Origin: Methanobacterium sp.
Lineage (GTDB): Archaea > Methanobacteriota > Methanobacteria > Methanobacteriales > Methanobacteriaceae
Direction of reading: 5' to 3'
Assembly (NCBI GenBank): GCA_015661405.1
Contig: JACWMK010000007.1
Location: 4,506-68,505 of the forward strand
DNA: 64,000 bases
Part shown: positions 39,711-49,772 of the stretch, piece by piece
How positions within the stretch are numbered: the stretch's first letter is position 1
How the letters are laid out: each line of letters begins with the position of its first letter
Made by a program: the position numbers and the translations under genes
The notes under the pieces: generated by a model
The model's input: only the letters and a program-made list of their open reading frames with translations
Database searches by the model: none
Told to the model about the DNA's origin: nothing

Positions 39711-40112
39711 ATGAAGAAGGTAATTCATACAAGTGGAAAGAGGAAAACATCAATAGCTAGGGGTAGATTCCGTGAAGGAAAAGGTCGAGTGAGAATAAAT
39801 AAACGACCTGTAGTATTATACCAACCGGAATTAGCTAGACTCAAAATAAATGAACCACTCGCATTAGCAGGTAAACTAACTGAAAATGTGGATATAGACG
39901 TTAGAGTTGTAGGTGGAGGAGTAATGGGTCAAGCTGAAGCCGCGCGAATGGTTATAGCTAAAGGATTAGTCCAATGGACTAGTGATATGGATTTAAAAGA
40001 AAAATATGCTCAGTATGATCGAACTATGTTAGTAGGTGACCCTCGACGTAGTGAACCTAAAAAATATGGTGGAAGAGGAGCTAGAGCAAGAAGACAGAAA
40101 AGTTACAGGTGA
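39711..40112 (+). CDS. rps9: Small ribosomal subunit protein uS9
   Basis: The 133-residue protein opens [33 protein letters not shown] and ends with the basic tail [11 protein letters not shown] that contacts the P-site tRNA anticodon. [26 protein letters not shown] residues in the middle match the family. rpo10 follows 30 bases later. Confidence 0.95.
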   Translation: MKKVIHTSGKRKTSIARGRFREGKGRVRINKRPVVLYQPELARLKINEPLALAGKLTENVDIDVRVVGGGVMGQAEAARMVIAKGLVQWTSDMDLKEKYAQYDRTMLVGDPRRSEPKKYGGRGARARRQKSYR

Positions 40113-40142
40113 AACAATTACCAATTTTAAAGATGATTTATT

Positions 40143-40310
40143 ATGATTCCAATAAGATGTTTAAGCTGCGGTAAAGTTGTATCCGGTTATTATGAGGAAT
40201 ATAAGAAAAGAACAGAGGATGGGGAAAATCCTAAAGATGTTCTTGATGATCTTGGACTTAACAAATATTGCTGTAGAAGAATGATCATAGCTCATGTTGA
40301 AGTGTGGTAG
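40143..40310 (+). CDS. rpo10: RNA polymerase subunit Rpo10 (RpoN, Rpb10 homologue)
   Basis: This 55-residue subunit shows the atypical zinc motif of Rpb10, CLSCGK near the N-terminus and a later CCRR (residues 45-48), giving CX2C...CC. It opens MIPIRCLSCGKVVSG and ends MIIAHVEVW. It bridges Rpo3 and the largest subunits. The final G of its TAG stop is also the first base of the tRNA-Pro acceptor stem, so maturation of the tRNA from a common transcript would remove the end of the mRNA. Confidence 0.95.
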   Translation: MIPIRCLSCGKVVSGYYEEYKKRTEDGENPKDVLDDLGLNKYCCRRMIIAHVEVW

Positions 40311-40344
40311 GGGCCGTAGGGTAGCTTGGTCCATCCTCTCAGCC

Positions 40345-40428
40345 ATTGAAGTAAGTATTCCATTTCCTTAGTTAAGGAGCAATAAACCCCCTCCATAACT
40401 TTCTTTTAATATATTTCTTCGACTGAAA
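40345..40428 (+). other. tRNA-Pro intron 1 (position 32/33)
   Basis: The 84-base intron is bounded by 3-base bulges on either side of a 4-bp helix, the canonical archaeal splicing substrate. It interrupts the anticodon loop between positions 32 and 33, not at the common 37/38 site. Boundaries assume cutting after the second base of each bulge. Confidence 0.75.
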
Positions 40429-40433
40429 CGGGG

Positions 40434-40487
<54 letters not shown>

Positions 40488-40578
40488 CTTTTAATTTAAA
40501 CTTTAATAGGATATATTTTATTCAAAAAAAAATAGAGGAATAAAAAAAAAGAAATTAATTTTATGGAAGAAGATTATT

Positions 40579-40776
40579 ATGGTTGTTAAAAAAAAGGTTA
40601 CCCCAATAAAACTTACTAGATTTGAAAAAGCACGATTAATTGGTGCCAGAGCTCTTCAACTTTCATTAGGTGCGACTCCATTAGTGGATATTTCAGCTTC
40701 TATTGATCCCGTTGATATTGCTACTTTAGAATTAAAGGAGAATGTAATACCATTAAAAGTAGGTGTATTAGATTAA
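40579..40776 (+). CDS. rpo6: RNA polymerase subunit Rpo6 (RpoK, Rpb6/omega homologue)
   Basis: The 65-residue subunit has the omega/Rpb6 core [27 protein letters not shown] and an ending [16 protein letters not shown]. It stabilises the largest subunit. It follows the tRNA-Pro, the standard position after rpo10 in this order. GGAAGAAGATTATT precedes the ATG. Confidence 0.94.
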   Translation: MVVKKKVTPIKLTRFEKARLIGARALQLSLGATPLVDISASIDPVDIATLELKENVIPLKVGVLD

Positions 40777-40882
40777 TAAAAGTAGTTTAAATATAGATTG
40801 TAATTAAAATAATTATTAAGTTATTAAAATCCAAATAACCCTAAATCAAACCACTATTTTTTTTCCTAAAAGAGGTGTTTTT

Positions 40883-42139
40883 GTGGATAGTATTATTGAA
40901 GACGTACGTGTAAGAAAGATATTGGATAGTAGAGGAAACCCCACCGTGGAAGTGGATGTAATCACATGGAATGGTTTTGGAAGGGCTGCAGCTCCCAGTG
41001 GGGCTAGTACTGGAGCTCATGAAGTTGTTGCATTCCCTGCTGGTGGAGTTAACAAAATAATTGGTGAGGTTGAGGATATAATCTCATCAGAACTCATTGG
41101 AATGGATGCCGAAGATTTAAATGAAATAGACATGGTCTTAAAGGAGATTGATGGAACCGAAAATTTATCGTCTATAGGCGGTAACACTACAGTAGCAGTT
41201 TCTATGGCAACAGCAAAAGCTGCAGCTTCATCTTATAACATGCCGCTCTACCGCTTTTTAGGGGGGAACATGCCAACTGAAATACCATTTCCCTTAGGTA
41301 ACATGATTAATGGAGGAGCACATGCTGGGCGTAATGCTCCGGACATTCAAGAATTCTTAGTAATTCCTGTAGGTGCTGAAAATATAACTGAAGCAGTATT
41401 CACTAACGTTAACGTGCATAAAAAAATCAGAGAATTAATCCAGGCCAAAGATCAATCTTTTACTGGTGGTAAAGGTGATGAAGGGGGATGGGCTCCCAAT
41501 CTTACCAATGAAGAAGCTTTAGAAATTCAAGTTAAAGCCTGTCAGTTTGTAACTGATGAAACAGGGGTGGAAGTGAAACCATCTATGGATTTTGCTGCTA
41601 GTGAAATGTGGGATCCATCCAAAGAAATGTACGTTTATCAAAGAGAAGGTGTAGAAAGGTCCACGGGCGAACAGGTTGATTTTGTAGAGGAGATCATAGA
41701 TAACTATGGATTTTTTTTTGTAGAGGATCCTATTCGTGAAGATGATTTTAAAGGATTCACGGAACTTACCAGTAAAGTGGGTAAAAAATGTATCATCTGT
41801 GGAGATGACATTTTTGTAACTAATTCGGAGTTATTACAAGAGGGCATTGATAATCATGCCGCTAACTCAATTATTATAAAACCTAATCAAATTGGTACAC
41901 TAACTGATACTTATAATACCATTGAATTGGCTCGAAATAATAAATACGTGCCTGTTGTTTCGCATCGTTCTGGTGAAACTACTGATGAGACGATAGCTCA
42001 CCTGGCGGTTGCATTTTCCTGTCCGATCATTAAAACAGGTGCCGTGGGCGGTGAACGTATAGCTAAACTCAATGAACTCATTAGAATAGAGAAAGAAATC
42101 AACAATGTTAGTATGTCTAATATTGGTAAATACCGCTAA
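40883..42139 (+). CDS. eno: Enolase
   Basis: The 418-residue enzyme interconverts 2-phosphoglycerate and phosphoenolpyruvate. It has [12 protein letters not shown] near the start, the GASTGAHE loop, [10 protein letters not shown] near residue 200, metal-ligand segments [11 protein letters not shown] and CGDDIFVTN, and [19 protein letters not shown] near the end. It starts with GTG 40883 behind AGAGGTGTTTTT. It lies between rpo6 and a ferredoxin gene, the arrangement known from Methanothermobacter. Confidence 0.96.
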   Translation: MDSIIEDVRVRKILDSRGNPTVEVDVITWNGFGRAAAPSGASTGAHEVVAFPAGGVNKIIGEVEDIISSELIGMDAEDLNEIDMVLKEIDGTENLSSIGGNTTVAVSMATAKAAASSYNMPLYRFLGGNMPTEIPFPLGNMINGGAHAGRNAPDIQEFLVIPVGAENITEAVFTNVNVHKKIRELIQAKDQSFTGGKGDEGGWAPNLTNEEALEIQVKACQFVTDETGVEVKPSMDFAASEMWDPSKEMYVYQREGVERSTGEQVDFVEEIIDNYGFFFVEDPIREDDFKGFTELTSKVGKKCIICGDDIFVTNSELLQEGIDNHAANSIIIKPNQIGTLTDTYNTIELARNNKYVPVVSHRSGETTDETIAHLAVAFSCPIIKTGAVGGERIAKLNELIRIEKEINNVSMSNIGKYR

Positions 42140-42234
42140 AACTTTTATTTACTAAATATATCCAAATGAAATGTCTAAAATATTTTTTATAATTTCATTT
42201 TGGTTGAAAATTAAATTTATAAAGGGAGATGAAA

Positions 42235-42426
42235 ATGGTTAAAATAACTTTAGATTATGAAAAATGTGAAGGTGCAGATTGTGCGGAATGTGTAGATGTA
42301 TGTCCTATTGAAGTTCTCATTATTGACGGGGAGAATATTGTTATAAGAGATGTAGATGAATGCATTTTGTGCGAGGTTTGCATGGGCGTATGTCCTAATG
42401 GGGCAGTAAAAGTGGAGGAAGATTAA
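42235..42426 (+). CDS. 4Fe-4S ferredoxin
   Basis: The 63-residue protein has one clear cluster motif, CILCEVCMGVCP, and a modified first motif, CEGADCAECVDVCP, with an extra residue between the first cysteines. It could therefore hold two [4Fe-4S] centres. It is an electron carrier; the partner enzyme is not indicated. I chose ATG 42235 over 42229 because GGGAGATG is then correctly spaced. A 317-base spacer follows. Confidence 0.9.
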   Translation: MVKITLDYEKCEGADCAECVDVCPIEVLIIDGENIVIRDVDECILCEVCMGVCPNGAVKVEED

Positions 42427-42744
42427 ATAGGTTTAAAATTTTCCTTAAATGTTTCCATTATTTTATCAGAATAATAATATCTAAAATAAAAAAAAAAATA
42501 TAATAAAAAATTTTTTTTTAGATAATCATAAATTTCGATTATAAAAATAAAAAAAAATAGATTAAACTAGTGATGCTTACTCTTATAAAAATAATTTCAA
42601 GTTTTTAGAATGTTTTAATCCCTTTAATAACTTTAATAGAATTAGGGGGAGATAAAATTCTTAGAAATTTAATTAGGAGAAGAATTTTTAAAGTTTAAAT
42701 AAAACTAGTTTAAAAATGTTTAAGTTTTAAATGAGGTGATAAGT
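42427..42744. other. AT-rich spacer and probable rps2 promoter
   Basis: No coding frame is seen in this 318-base stretch. It contains a perfect AAACTAGTTT palindrome at 42702-42711, about 33 bases before rps2, several T and A runs, and the ribosome binding site GAGGTGAT at 42734-42740. The promoter of rps2 probably lies in the last 100 bases. Confidence 0.4.
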
Positions 42745-43341
42745 TTGTCAGAACTTTTAATTCCATTAGATAAATATTTAGCAGCTGGTTTACACATCGG
42801 CACTCAACAGAAAACTAAGGATATGGAGCGATATATATATAGGGTAAGATCAGACGGTCTTTATGTATTAGATGTTAGAAAAACTAATGACAGAATAACC
42901 GCGGCAGCTAAATTCCTGTCTAAATTCGACCCGGATGATATTTTAGTAGTTTCCACTCGACAATATGGTCAAGCACCGGTTAAGAAGTTCGGTGAGGTTA
43001 CTGGCGCACGCACCATTCCTGGAAGATTTATCCCCGGTACACTCACTAATCCTTCTTACGCTAAATTCATAGAACCCAAAGTAATACTTGTAACCGATCC
43101 TCGATCAGACTCTCAGGCTATAATAGAAGCAAGACAGATAGGAGTACCAGTGGTAGCATTATGTGATACAGAAAATCTCCTAGGAAATGTGGACATAGTA
43201 ATACCCGTTAATAACAAAGGTAGAAAAGCCATTGCACTAGTTTACTGGCTCTTGGCACGCCAAATGTTGAGGGCGAAAGGAATATTAAATGAAGACCAGG
43301 ATCTAGATATTGAACCTACAGATTTCGAGCTAAAAATATAG
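42745..43341 (+). CDS. rps2: Small ribosomal subunit protein uS2
   Basis: The 198-residue protein shows [53 protein letters not shown] and the late [22 protein letters not shown] typical of archaeal and eukaryotic uS2 (SA). I chose TTG 42745 because GAGGTGAT lies five bases upstream; the in-frame GTG at 42736 is inside that site. It is followed by the MEMO gene. Confidence 0.95.
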   Translation: MSELLIPLDKYLAAGLHIGTQQKTKDMERYIYRVRSDGLYVLDVRKTNDRITAAAKFLSKFDPDDILVVSTRQYGQAPVKKFGEVTGARTIPGRFIPGTLTNPSYAKFIEPKVILVTDPRSDSQAIIEARQIGVPVVALCDTENLLGNVDIVIPVNNKGRKAIALVYWLLARQMLRAKGILNEDQDLDIEPTDFELKI

Positions 43342-43420
43342 ATTAATAATTTTATAAATAGGATTTTTAAATAGGTTTTAAATGAAAAAAAAATTTTTTG
43401 AAGAGGACAAGTGATTTTTC

Positions 43421-44275
43421 ATGATAAGAAAACCTACAGTAGCAGGAACTTTTTATGAAGGAGATGCTGATTCTTTAAATAGAAGAATAGAATGGTGTTT
43501 CCAACATCAATTAGGACCTGGACGAATTCCAGATCATTTAGGAAATAAAAGAGAATTAAAAAGTGTTATAGCACCACATGCGGGATACCTTTATTCAGGA
43601 CCTGTAGCTGCTCATTCTTATGCTAAAATAGCAGAAGATGGTTTGCCTGAAACCTTTATAATACTCTGTCCCAATCACACTGGTATTGGCTCTAGCGTCT
43701 CTACTATGGTGGAAGGCTCATGGCAAACTCCATTAGGTTTAGTGGAAATTGATAATGAATTTGTAGAAGAATTAATTCATCAAGCACCAATTATAGATTC
43801 AGAACCTTCTGCACATTTACAGGAACATAGTTGTGAAGTCCAATTACCATTCTTACAATACTTAGCTCAAAGATGGAATAAGGATTTTCAAATAGTGCCT
43901 ATATGCATGTGGATGCAGGATCTGGAAACTGCAACGGAAGTAGGTGCATCTATAGCTGAAACTAGCAGGAAACTGGGTAGAGATGTATTGATAATTGCAA
44001 GTACTGACTTCACACATTACAAACCTCAGGAAATAGCCGTAAATAATGACCGGCAGGTTTTAGACGCTATTAAAAAATTAGATGAAAAATTGATGATTAA
44101 ACGTGTAAATGAATTAAACATTACCATGTGTGGATATGGACCAGTCGCAGCTGCTTTAGTAGCCTCAAAATTATTAGATGCTAAGAAAGTTGAAATATTA
44201 AAGTATGCAACTAGTGGTGATATCACTGGTGATAAAACCGCCGTAGTTGGATATGCTTCAGCTATGATTCTATAA
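43421..44275 (+). CDS. MEMO1 family protein (AmmeMemoRadiSam system protein B)
   Basis: The 284-residue protein opens [17 protein letters not shown] and has [18 protein letters not shown] (about 50-67), [22 protein letters not shown] and STDFTHY. The His and Asp residues in these segments correspond to the metal-site residues of the MEMO family, related to extradiol dioxygenases. In archaea and bacteria it is often genetically linked to AmmeCR1 and radical SAM genes; here it lies between rps2 and mevalonate kinase instead, the order usual in Methanobacteriales. The biochemical role is unknown. GAAGAGGACAAG precedes the ATG. Confidence 0.9.
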   Translation: MIRKPTVAGTFYEGDADSLNRRIEWCFQHQLGPGRIPDHLGNKRELKSVIAPHAGYLYSGPVAAHSYAKIAEDGLPETFIILCPNHTGIGSSVSTMVEGSWQTPLGLVEIDNEFVEELIHQAPIIDSEPSAHLQEHSCEVQLPFLQYLAQRWNKDFQIVPICMWMQDLETATEVGASIAETSRKLGRDVLIIASTDFTHYKPQEIAVNNDRQVLDAIKKLDEKLMIKRVNELNITMCGYGPVAAALVASKLLDAKKVEILKYATSGDITGDKTAVVGYASAMIL

Positions 44276-44448
44276 AAAAAAATAAAAATTAAAGATTTAA
44301 TTATGGAGTCAATTAATACTTCAAAACATTTTAATATAGGACTTAAATATTAACAATCTTATTTGTTTCAAAAAAATTTCTTATAAATATTAAAAATTTT
44401 TATAATTGAATCCAGATTTCATTTAAAGCATCTGGAGGTAAATTCCAA

Positions 44449-45435
44449 ATGCATGTTATAGCATCTGCACCGGGTAAGGCCATTCTTTTTGGAGAACATG
44501 CTGTAATTTACGGTAAACCTGCTATAGCAGTTGCTATTGATAAAAAAGCTCGAGTGAAAATTCGTCAAAGAATGGATTCAAAGACACATGTCGAGGTGCA
44601 TGGGCTGGGTATTTCAGAATACCTAGAACTTGAAAATGATGTAGTACAAGAGAAAGATAACAATAAAGGAATTTTGGATTACATTTCCAAATCATTAGAG
44701 AAAGTAAATCAACTAAGTGAATTAAAGAAGCAGAATGGACTTGATATAATTGTGGATTTAGAGATACCCATCGGGTCTGGTTTAGGGTCATCTGCAGCGA
44801 TTACTGTCGCTACCATCACTGCACTATCATTTTATAATAAATTGGAATTAAAAAAAGATGAAATTGCAAACTATGCTCATCAGGTAGAGTTAAATGTTCA
44901 GGGCGCAGCAAGCCCCATTGACACCACATTAAGTACATATGGCGGTGTTATCTACCTATCCCGGAATTCTGAGGAAATAACTCATCTACCTTTAAATTGG
45001 AATCCCTCTTTGATTATAGGGTATACTGAAAGAGAAAGTAATACTGGTAAATTAGTTGAATCAGTTCGAATTAAAAAAAAGAGTTATCCATCTATAATTA
45101 ATCCTATACTCGATTCAATTGAACAAGTAACTGAAACTGCCAGAGAAGCTATTATTTGTGAAAATGCTGAGATTCTAGGTGAACTTATGAATATTAATCA
45201 TGGTCTTTTAGATGCATTGGGAGTGAACACTCCAGAATTATCTCGTATGGTTTATTTAGCTAGAAAATCAGGAGCAATTGGTTCTAAGATCACTGGTGCT
45301 GGAGGTGGGGGTAGCATCATAGCTTATTCACCTAATAAAATAAAGGAAGTTCTTAGAGAGCTTCAGCGGGTGGAAAATGCTTTTATCATTAAATTATCAA
45401 GTTTAGGTGTTCAAATGGAAGTGGGAAGAACTTGA
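44449..45435 (+). CDS. mvk: Mevalonate kinase
   Basis: The 328-residue GHMP kinase phosphorylates mevalonate in archaeal lipid precursor synthesis. Motif 1 is SAPGKAILFGEHAVIYGKPAI, motif 2 the P-loop PIGSGLGSSAAITVA (about 110-124), and motif 3 KITGAGGGGSIIAY near residue 285. TCTGGAGGTAAATTCCAA precedes the ATG. It starts a five-gene set with ipk, fni, an RNase J and idsA. The context supports the archaeal variant of the mevalonate pathway, in which isopentenyl phosphate is the intermediate. Confidence 0.95.
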   Translation: MHVIASAPGKAILFGEHAVIYGKPAIAVAIDKKARVKIRQRMDSKTHVEVHGLGISEYLELENDVVQEKDNNKGILDYISKSLEKVNQLSELKKQNGLDIIVDLEIPIGSGLGSSAAITVATITALSFYNKLELKKDEIANYAHQVELNVQGAASPIDTTLSTYGGVIYLSRNSEEITHLPLNWNPSLIIGYTERESNTGKLVESVRIKKKSYPSIINPILDSIEQVTETAREAIICENAEILGELMNINHGLLDALGVNTPELSRMVYLARKSGAIGSKITGAGGGGSIIAYSPNKIKEVLRELQRVENAFIIKLSSLGVQMEVGRT

Positions 45436-45453
45436 AAAGGAGGATATAAATTT

Positions 45454-46257
45454 TTGATAATCTTAAAACTTGGCGGTAGTATTATAACTAAAAAAGATGC
45501 TGCAACTCCTACTTTGGATAATAAGAATTTAGCTAGAATCGCTCAGGAAATATCAGAATCCTCCTATGGAAAACTTGTAATAGTGCATGGTGCTGGATCT
45601 TTTGGACATCCTTTCGCTAGAAAGTATGATATTGGTGATGAAATTAGAGATGACCTAGATTTATGGAATAAGATGTTGGGATTTTCTATTACTCAGCATG
45701 GGGTTAAGGAATTAAATGGTTTGGTTTGTGAATATTTAAGGATACATGGCGTTTTATCAGTATCGTTACAGCCTTCATCGTTCATCTTAACTAAAAATAA
45801 AAGAGTATATTCTGCTAGTTTGGATTTAATTAGTAAATATCTAGAGTTAGGTTTTGTACCTGTGATCTATGGGGATGTAGTACTTGATCTTGATGAATCT
45901 ATTAAAATGGCAGTATTATCTGGAGATCAAATCGTTAAATATTTAGCAGAGAATTTAAGGCCAGAAAGAGTTATAATGGGTTCTGATGTGGATGGAATAT
46001 ATAATAAGGATCCGAAAATAAATCCAGATGCAGAGTTATTAGAAGTGGTAACCTCTAGTGAACAGATAGAATTAATAAAAAATACTCAAACAATAGACGT
46101 GACTGGGGAAATGAGGGGGAAACTCACTGAACTCCTGGAACTTGCAAATATAGGGGTTGAATCTGAGATTATTAATGCGAATAAGTTTAATATTATAAAA
46201 AACGCCTTAAATGGTGAGAAAGTAATTGGAACTTTGATTAAAAAAAATAATTTTTAG
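45454..46257 (+). CDS. ipk: Isopentenyl phosphate kinase
   Basis: The 267-residue amino acid kinase-fold enzyme makes isopentenyl diphosphate from isopentenyl phosphate. It has ILKLGGSIITKKDAATPT, the HGAGSFGHPFARKY segment containing the His that distinguishes IPK, YGDVVLD, SGDQIVKYLA and GSDVDGIYNKDPK. The start is TTG 45454 behind AAGGAGGATATAAA. It lies 18 bases after mvk and 13 bases before fni, so the three are probably co-transcribed. This is a hallmark of the modified archaeal mevalonate pathway. Confidence 0.95.
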   Translation: MIILKLGGSIITKKDAATPTLDNKNLARIAQEISESSYGKLVIVHGAGSFGHPFARKYDIGDEIRDDLDLWNKMLGFSITQHGVKELNGLVCEYLRIHGVLSVSLQPSSFILTKNKRVYSASLDLISKYLELGFVPVIYGDVVLDLDESIKMAVLSGDQIVKYLAENLRPERVIMGSDVDGIYNKDPKINPDAELLEVVTSSEQIELIKNTQTIDVTGEMRGKLTELLELANIGVESEIINANKFNIIKNALNGEKVIGTLIKKNNF

Positions 46258-46270
46258 AAGGTAATAAAAA

Positions 46271-47329
46271 ATGATTTCAGATAGAAAATTAGAGCACCTG
46301 TGGCTATGTAAACACTGTGATGTAGAACATAAGCATAAAAAAACAGGATTTGAAGAAATAGAATTAATTCATAAAGCTCTTCCTCAAATTAACAAAGAAG
46401 AAATTAATATAACCACTGAGTTTCTCGGTAAAACATTGGAAGCGCCTATAATTATCACGGGGATGACTGGAGGTCATCCGGCCAGCTTGTCTATTAACCG
46501 TGAGTTAGCTCGGGCTGCGGAACAGCTTAATATAGGATTGGGTATGGGAAGTCAGCGAGCTGCTATTGAAAATCCGAAGTTAAGATCAACTTATACTGTG
46601 ATGAGGGATGAAGCTCCATCTATTTTCTTAATAGGTAATATTGGCGCCCCTCAGATTGAATATGCTGAGGAAGCAGCTGCTATGATGAATTTAGATGCTT
46701 TGGCTGTTCATCTTAATCCTTTACAAGAAGCTATACAACCAGAAGGAGATGTAAATGCTTCAAACTATCTTCAATATGTAGGTGAAGCTTCCAAAAAACT
46801 GGATATACCTATAATAGTTAAAGAAACTGGGGCTGGTATTAAGAGGGAGGATGCTATTGCATTAACAAAAGCTGGTGCAGCTGCTATAGATGTGGCTGGT
46901 GCTGGTGGGACCAGTTGGGCTGCTGTTGAAACATATCGTTCGAAAGACCCTTATATGGGGAATCTATTCCGTGATTGGGGAATACCCACAGCTGTAAGTA
47001 CTGTGGAAGTGCTTCAATCAGTAAATGTACCCATCATATCATCTGGTGGAATTAGAAATGGATTGGATGCTGCAAAAGCATTAGCTTTAGGTGCTGAAGC
47101 AGTGGGATTAGCTTTGCCAGTTCTTAAAGAAGCTTATATGGGATATGAAGCAGTTAAAATTAAGATCATGAAATTCATAGAGGAACTTAAAGTAGCCATG
47201 TACTTAGTGGGAGCATCAGATATATCTGAACTCAGAAAATCAGATTTATTAATAATGGGAAAAACTAGGGAATGGCTTAAGTCAAGGGGGATTAATACTG
47301 AAGAATATTCTAGGAGATCACAGCTATGA
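46271..47329 (+). CDS. fni: Type II isopentenyl-diphosphate delta-isomerase
   Basis: The 352-residue FMN- and NADPH-dependent isomerase converts IPP to DMAPP. Typical segments are the [41 protein letters not shown] stretch, [26 protein letters not shown] and [24 protein letters not shown], forming the TIM-barrel flavin site. AGAAGGTAATAAAAA precedes the ATG. Its stop overlaps the RNase J ATG by 4 bases. Confidence 0.95.
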   Translation: MISDRKLEHLWLCKHCDVEHKHKKTGFEEIELIHKALPQINKEEINITTEFLGKTLEAPIIITGMTGGHPASLSINRELARAAEQLNIGLGMGSQRAAIENPKLRSTYTVMRDEAPSIFLIGNIGAPQIEYAEEAAAMMNLDALAVHLNPLQEAIQPEGDVNASNYLQYVGEASKKLDIPIIVKETGAGIKREDAIALTKAGAAAIDVAGAGGTSWAAVETYRSKDPYMGNLFRDWGIPTAVSTVEVLQSVNVPIISSGGIRNGLDAAKALALGAEAVGLALPVLKEAYMGYEAVKIKIMKFIEELKVAMYLVGASDISELRKSDLLIMGKTREWLKSRGINTEEYSRRSQL

Positions 47330-48675
47330 GTGTTGAAGTAATAGCCGTTGGCGGATATGAAGAAGTAGGTAAAAACATGTCCGCAGTTAAGGTTGGGGAA
47401 GATGTAGTGATATTTGATATGGGAATTCACTTAGATAGGGTTCATATCCATGAAGATACTGATATGGCGCGGATGCATAGTTTAGATTTGATTGAGAGGG
47501 GTATAATACCTGATGATACCTTGATGAAGGATGTGGATGGTAAAGTTAGAGCCATAGTATTTACACATGGACATCTGGATCATATTGGGGCGGTTGGTAA
47601 ATTAGCCCATCGTTATGAGGCACCTATAATTGGGACACCATATACTATGGGTTTAATTGAGCGCACTATAAAGTCAGAGCGGAAGTTTAAAGTCACTAAT
47701 CCACTGCAGGTTTTAAATCCCGGGGAAAAAATTCAAATATCTCCAGATATGACCTTAGAATTTGTTAGAACGACTCATAGTATACCTCATACTGTGAATG
47801 CAGCAATACACACTTCTGAAGGTATTATAGTATACGCGAATGATTTCAAGTTTGATAATCATCAGATGATTTCTGAACCTCCGGATTATCATCGTTTAAG
47901 GGAACTTGGAAGGAAAGGAGTCTTAGCTCTTATTGTGGAAACCACTAGAATGACTGAGGAGAAGCAAGTTAAAACTTATTCCGAGAAAGTGGCTCGTATC
48001 GCTTTACAGGATGTTATGGAACAAGCTCTGACGGAGAAGGAAGGCATGCTTATCACCACATTTTCATCCCATATAGAACGTATCCAAGCTATCTGTAATA
48101 TAGCCAAGCGTAGTGATAGACAAATATTATTATTAGGAAGATCGATGGAGAGGTTCGGTAGTATAGCTGAATCTATGGGTCTTTTAAATTTACCACCTAC
48201 CGCAAGTCTTTATGGGAGTCCTAAGGCGGTTAATCGTGCATTGGCCAGGGCTGAGGAGAAACGAGAGGATTACTTATTAGTTACAACCGGACATCAGGGT
48301 GAACCTGATGCATTGCTTCCACGTATTGCTAATGGAAAAACTAATTTTAAAGTGAGAAGAGGAGATAATGTCGTTATATCAGCACCTATAATACCAGCTC
48401 CAATGAATGTTGCGAATCGTAATATTATGGAAAGAAGACTTAAAACAAGTGGCGCCAGAATATTTCCTAATTTGCATGTTTCTGGTCATGCTGGACGAGA
48501 GGATCACAGGGACTATATTAGAATGCTTGATCCCATGCATATTATTCCGTCTCATGGAGATTTGGAAATGTTAGCAGCTTATACTGAAATGGCTGAGGAG
48601 GAAGGATTCAAGATGGGTAATAATATCCATATACTGCGTAATGGACAGGCACAAGTTTTCAATGGAGGGATCTAG
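47326..48675 (+). CDS. rnj: Ribonuclease J (beta-CASP metallo-beta-lactamase)
   Basis: The 449-residue protein carries the metallo-beta-lactamase motif [13 protein letters not shown] (about residues 84-96), further HTVNAA and YANDFKFDN ligand regions, and the beta-CASP portion with [52 protein letters not shown] and PSHGDLEM. It lacks N-terminal KH domains, so it is the 5'-3' exonuclease aRNase J rather than aCPSF1. It is coupled to fni by a 4-base overlap and is embedded in an isoprenoid operon, with idsA right after. Confidence 0.93.
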   Translation: MSVEVIAVGGYEEVGKNMSAVKVGEDVVIFDMGIHLDRVHIHEDTDMARMHSLDLIERGIIPDDTLMKDVDGKVRAIVFTHGHLDHIGAVGKLAHRYEAPIIGTPYTMGLIERTIKSERKFKVTNPLQVLNPGEKIQISPDMTLEFVRTTHSIPHTVNAAIHTSEGIIVYANDFKFDNHQMISEPPDYHRLRELGRKGVLALIVETTRMTEEKQVKTYSEKVARIALQDVMEQALTEKEGMLITTFSSHIERIQAICNIAKRSDRQILLLGRSMERFGSIAESMGLLNLPPTASLYGSPKAVNRALARAEEKREDYLLVTTGHQGEPDALLPRIANGKTNFKVRRGDNVVISAPIIPAPMNVANRNIMERRLKTSGARIFPNLHVSGHAGREDHRDYIRMLDPMHIIPSHGDLEMLAAYTEMAEEEGFKMGNNIHILRNGQAQVFNGGI

Positions 48676-48679
48676 TAAT

Positions 48680-49666
48680 ATGAACGTTTTAGAATTACTC
48701 AAGAAATATTCAACTGAAGTTGACCTTGAAATAGGGAAGGCTCTTGACACGGTTGATCCAGAAGAACTTCATGATGCGTCAAAACATCTCATAAAAGCTG
48801 GTGGAAAAAAGATCAGACCATCATTAGTACTTTTAAGTAGTGAAGCAGTGGGTGGTAGTTTAGAAGGAGCTTTAAAAACTGCTGCTGCTGTTGAATTAAT
48901 TCATACTTTCTCATTGATTCATGATGATATCATGGATCAAGATGAAATGAGAAGGGGAATGCCATCAGTTCATACCATATGGGGAGAGCCCATGGCCATT
49001 TTAGCAGGTGATATAATCTTCTCTCTAGCTTTTGAGTTGGTTACGCAAACCCATAATGAAGATATACCATCAAAAAGAGTTGTCGAAGCTTTGAGAACTG
49101 TTGTGGATGCTTGTATAAAAATTTGTGAAGGCCAGGCTTTTGACATGTCATTTGAAGGTAACTTTGATGTTCAGGAAGAAGAATATATGAATATGATCTA
49201 CAAGAAAACCGCTGCTTTAATAGCTGCCGCTACCAAAGCAGGTGCGATACTGGGTGGAGGTTCAAAGGAACAAGTTAAAGCACTTGCAGAATACGGAAGA
49301 CTCATAGGGATGGCTTTCCAGATACAAGATGATTATTTAGATGTGGTTAGTGAAGAGACTGACATAGGTAAACCAGTGGGTAGTGATATAGTGAAGGGTA
49401 AAATGACTTTGATGGTAGTTCATGCTTTATCCAAAGCTTCAGTAGAAGATAAAGAAGCTTTAATATCCATACTAAAGGAAAATAATGAAAAAAATGTGGA
49501 GAACGCTATTAAAATCTTCGAAAAATATGGTTCCATTAATTACACTCATAACATCGCTCTGGAAAACGTGCAGAAAGCTAAAGAACTCTTAGTTATAGTG
49601 GAAGATTCGCCTTCCAAGGAAGCTTTGATTTTACTTGCAGATTTCGTACTGCAGCGTAGTCATTAA
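48680..49666 (+). CDS. idsA: Short-chain polyprenyl diphosphate synthase (FPP/GGPP synthase)
   Basis: The 328-residue trans-prenyltransferase makes farnesyl and geranylgeranyl diphosphates for archaeal ether lipids. The first aspartate-rich motif is DDIMD (residues 82-86) after [12 protein letters not shown], and the second is QDDYLDV near residue 219. Phe77, five residues before the first motif, is the position that tunes chain length. I chose ATG 48680 behind GGAGGGATC; the longer in-frame start lies inside the RNase J gene. It ends the isoprenoid operon and is followed by gltX. Confidence 0.94.
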   Translation: MNVLELLKKYSTEVDLEIGKALDTVDPEELHDASKHLIKAGGKKIRPSLVLLSSEAVGGSLEGALKTAAAVELIHTFSLIHDDIMDQDEMRRGMPSVHTIWGEPMAILAGDIIFSLAFELVTQTHNEDIPSKRVVEALRTVVDACIKICEGQAFDMSFEGNFDVQEEEYMNMIYKKTAALIAAATKAGAILGGGSKEQVKALAEYGRLIGMAFQIQDDYLDVVSEETDIGKPVGSDIVKGKMTLMVVHALSKASVEDKEALISILKENNEKNVENAIKIFEKYGSINYTHNIALENVQKAKELLVIVEDSPSKEALILLADFVLQRSH

Positions 49667-49772
49667 ACAAATTTTTTAATAATTTTTACATATTTAAAAA
49701 AAAAGATGGTAATAAAGCTTTATATTTAGAATTAAAGTTTATTTGAGTAATTTATTTGTTAAGTGATTTATT

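Noticed and set aside
40161..40346. 61-codon minus-strand frame over rpo10 and the tRNA-Pro
   Set aside because: It covers a certain small gene and a tRNA; no start signal supports it.
40345..40428. Possible box C/D guide RNA in the tRNA-Pro intron (CTGA and GATGG look-alikes)
   Set aside because: The CTGA is part of the splicing helix, GATGG is a poor C box lying outside the intron, and the order of boxes is wrong.
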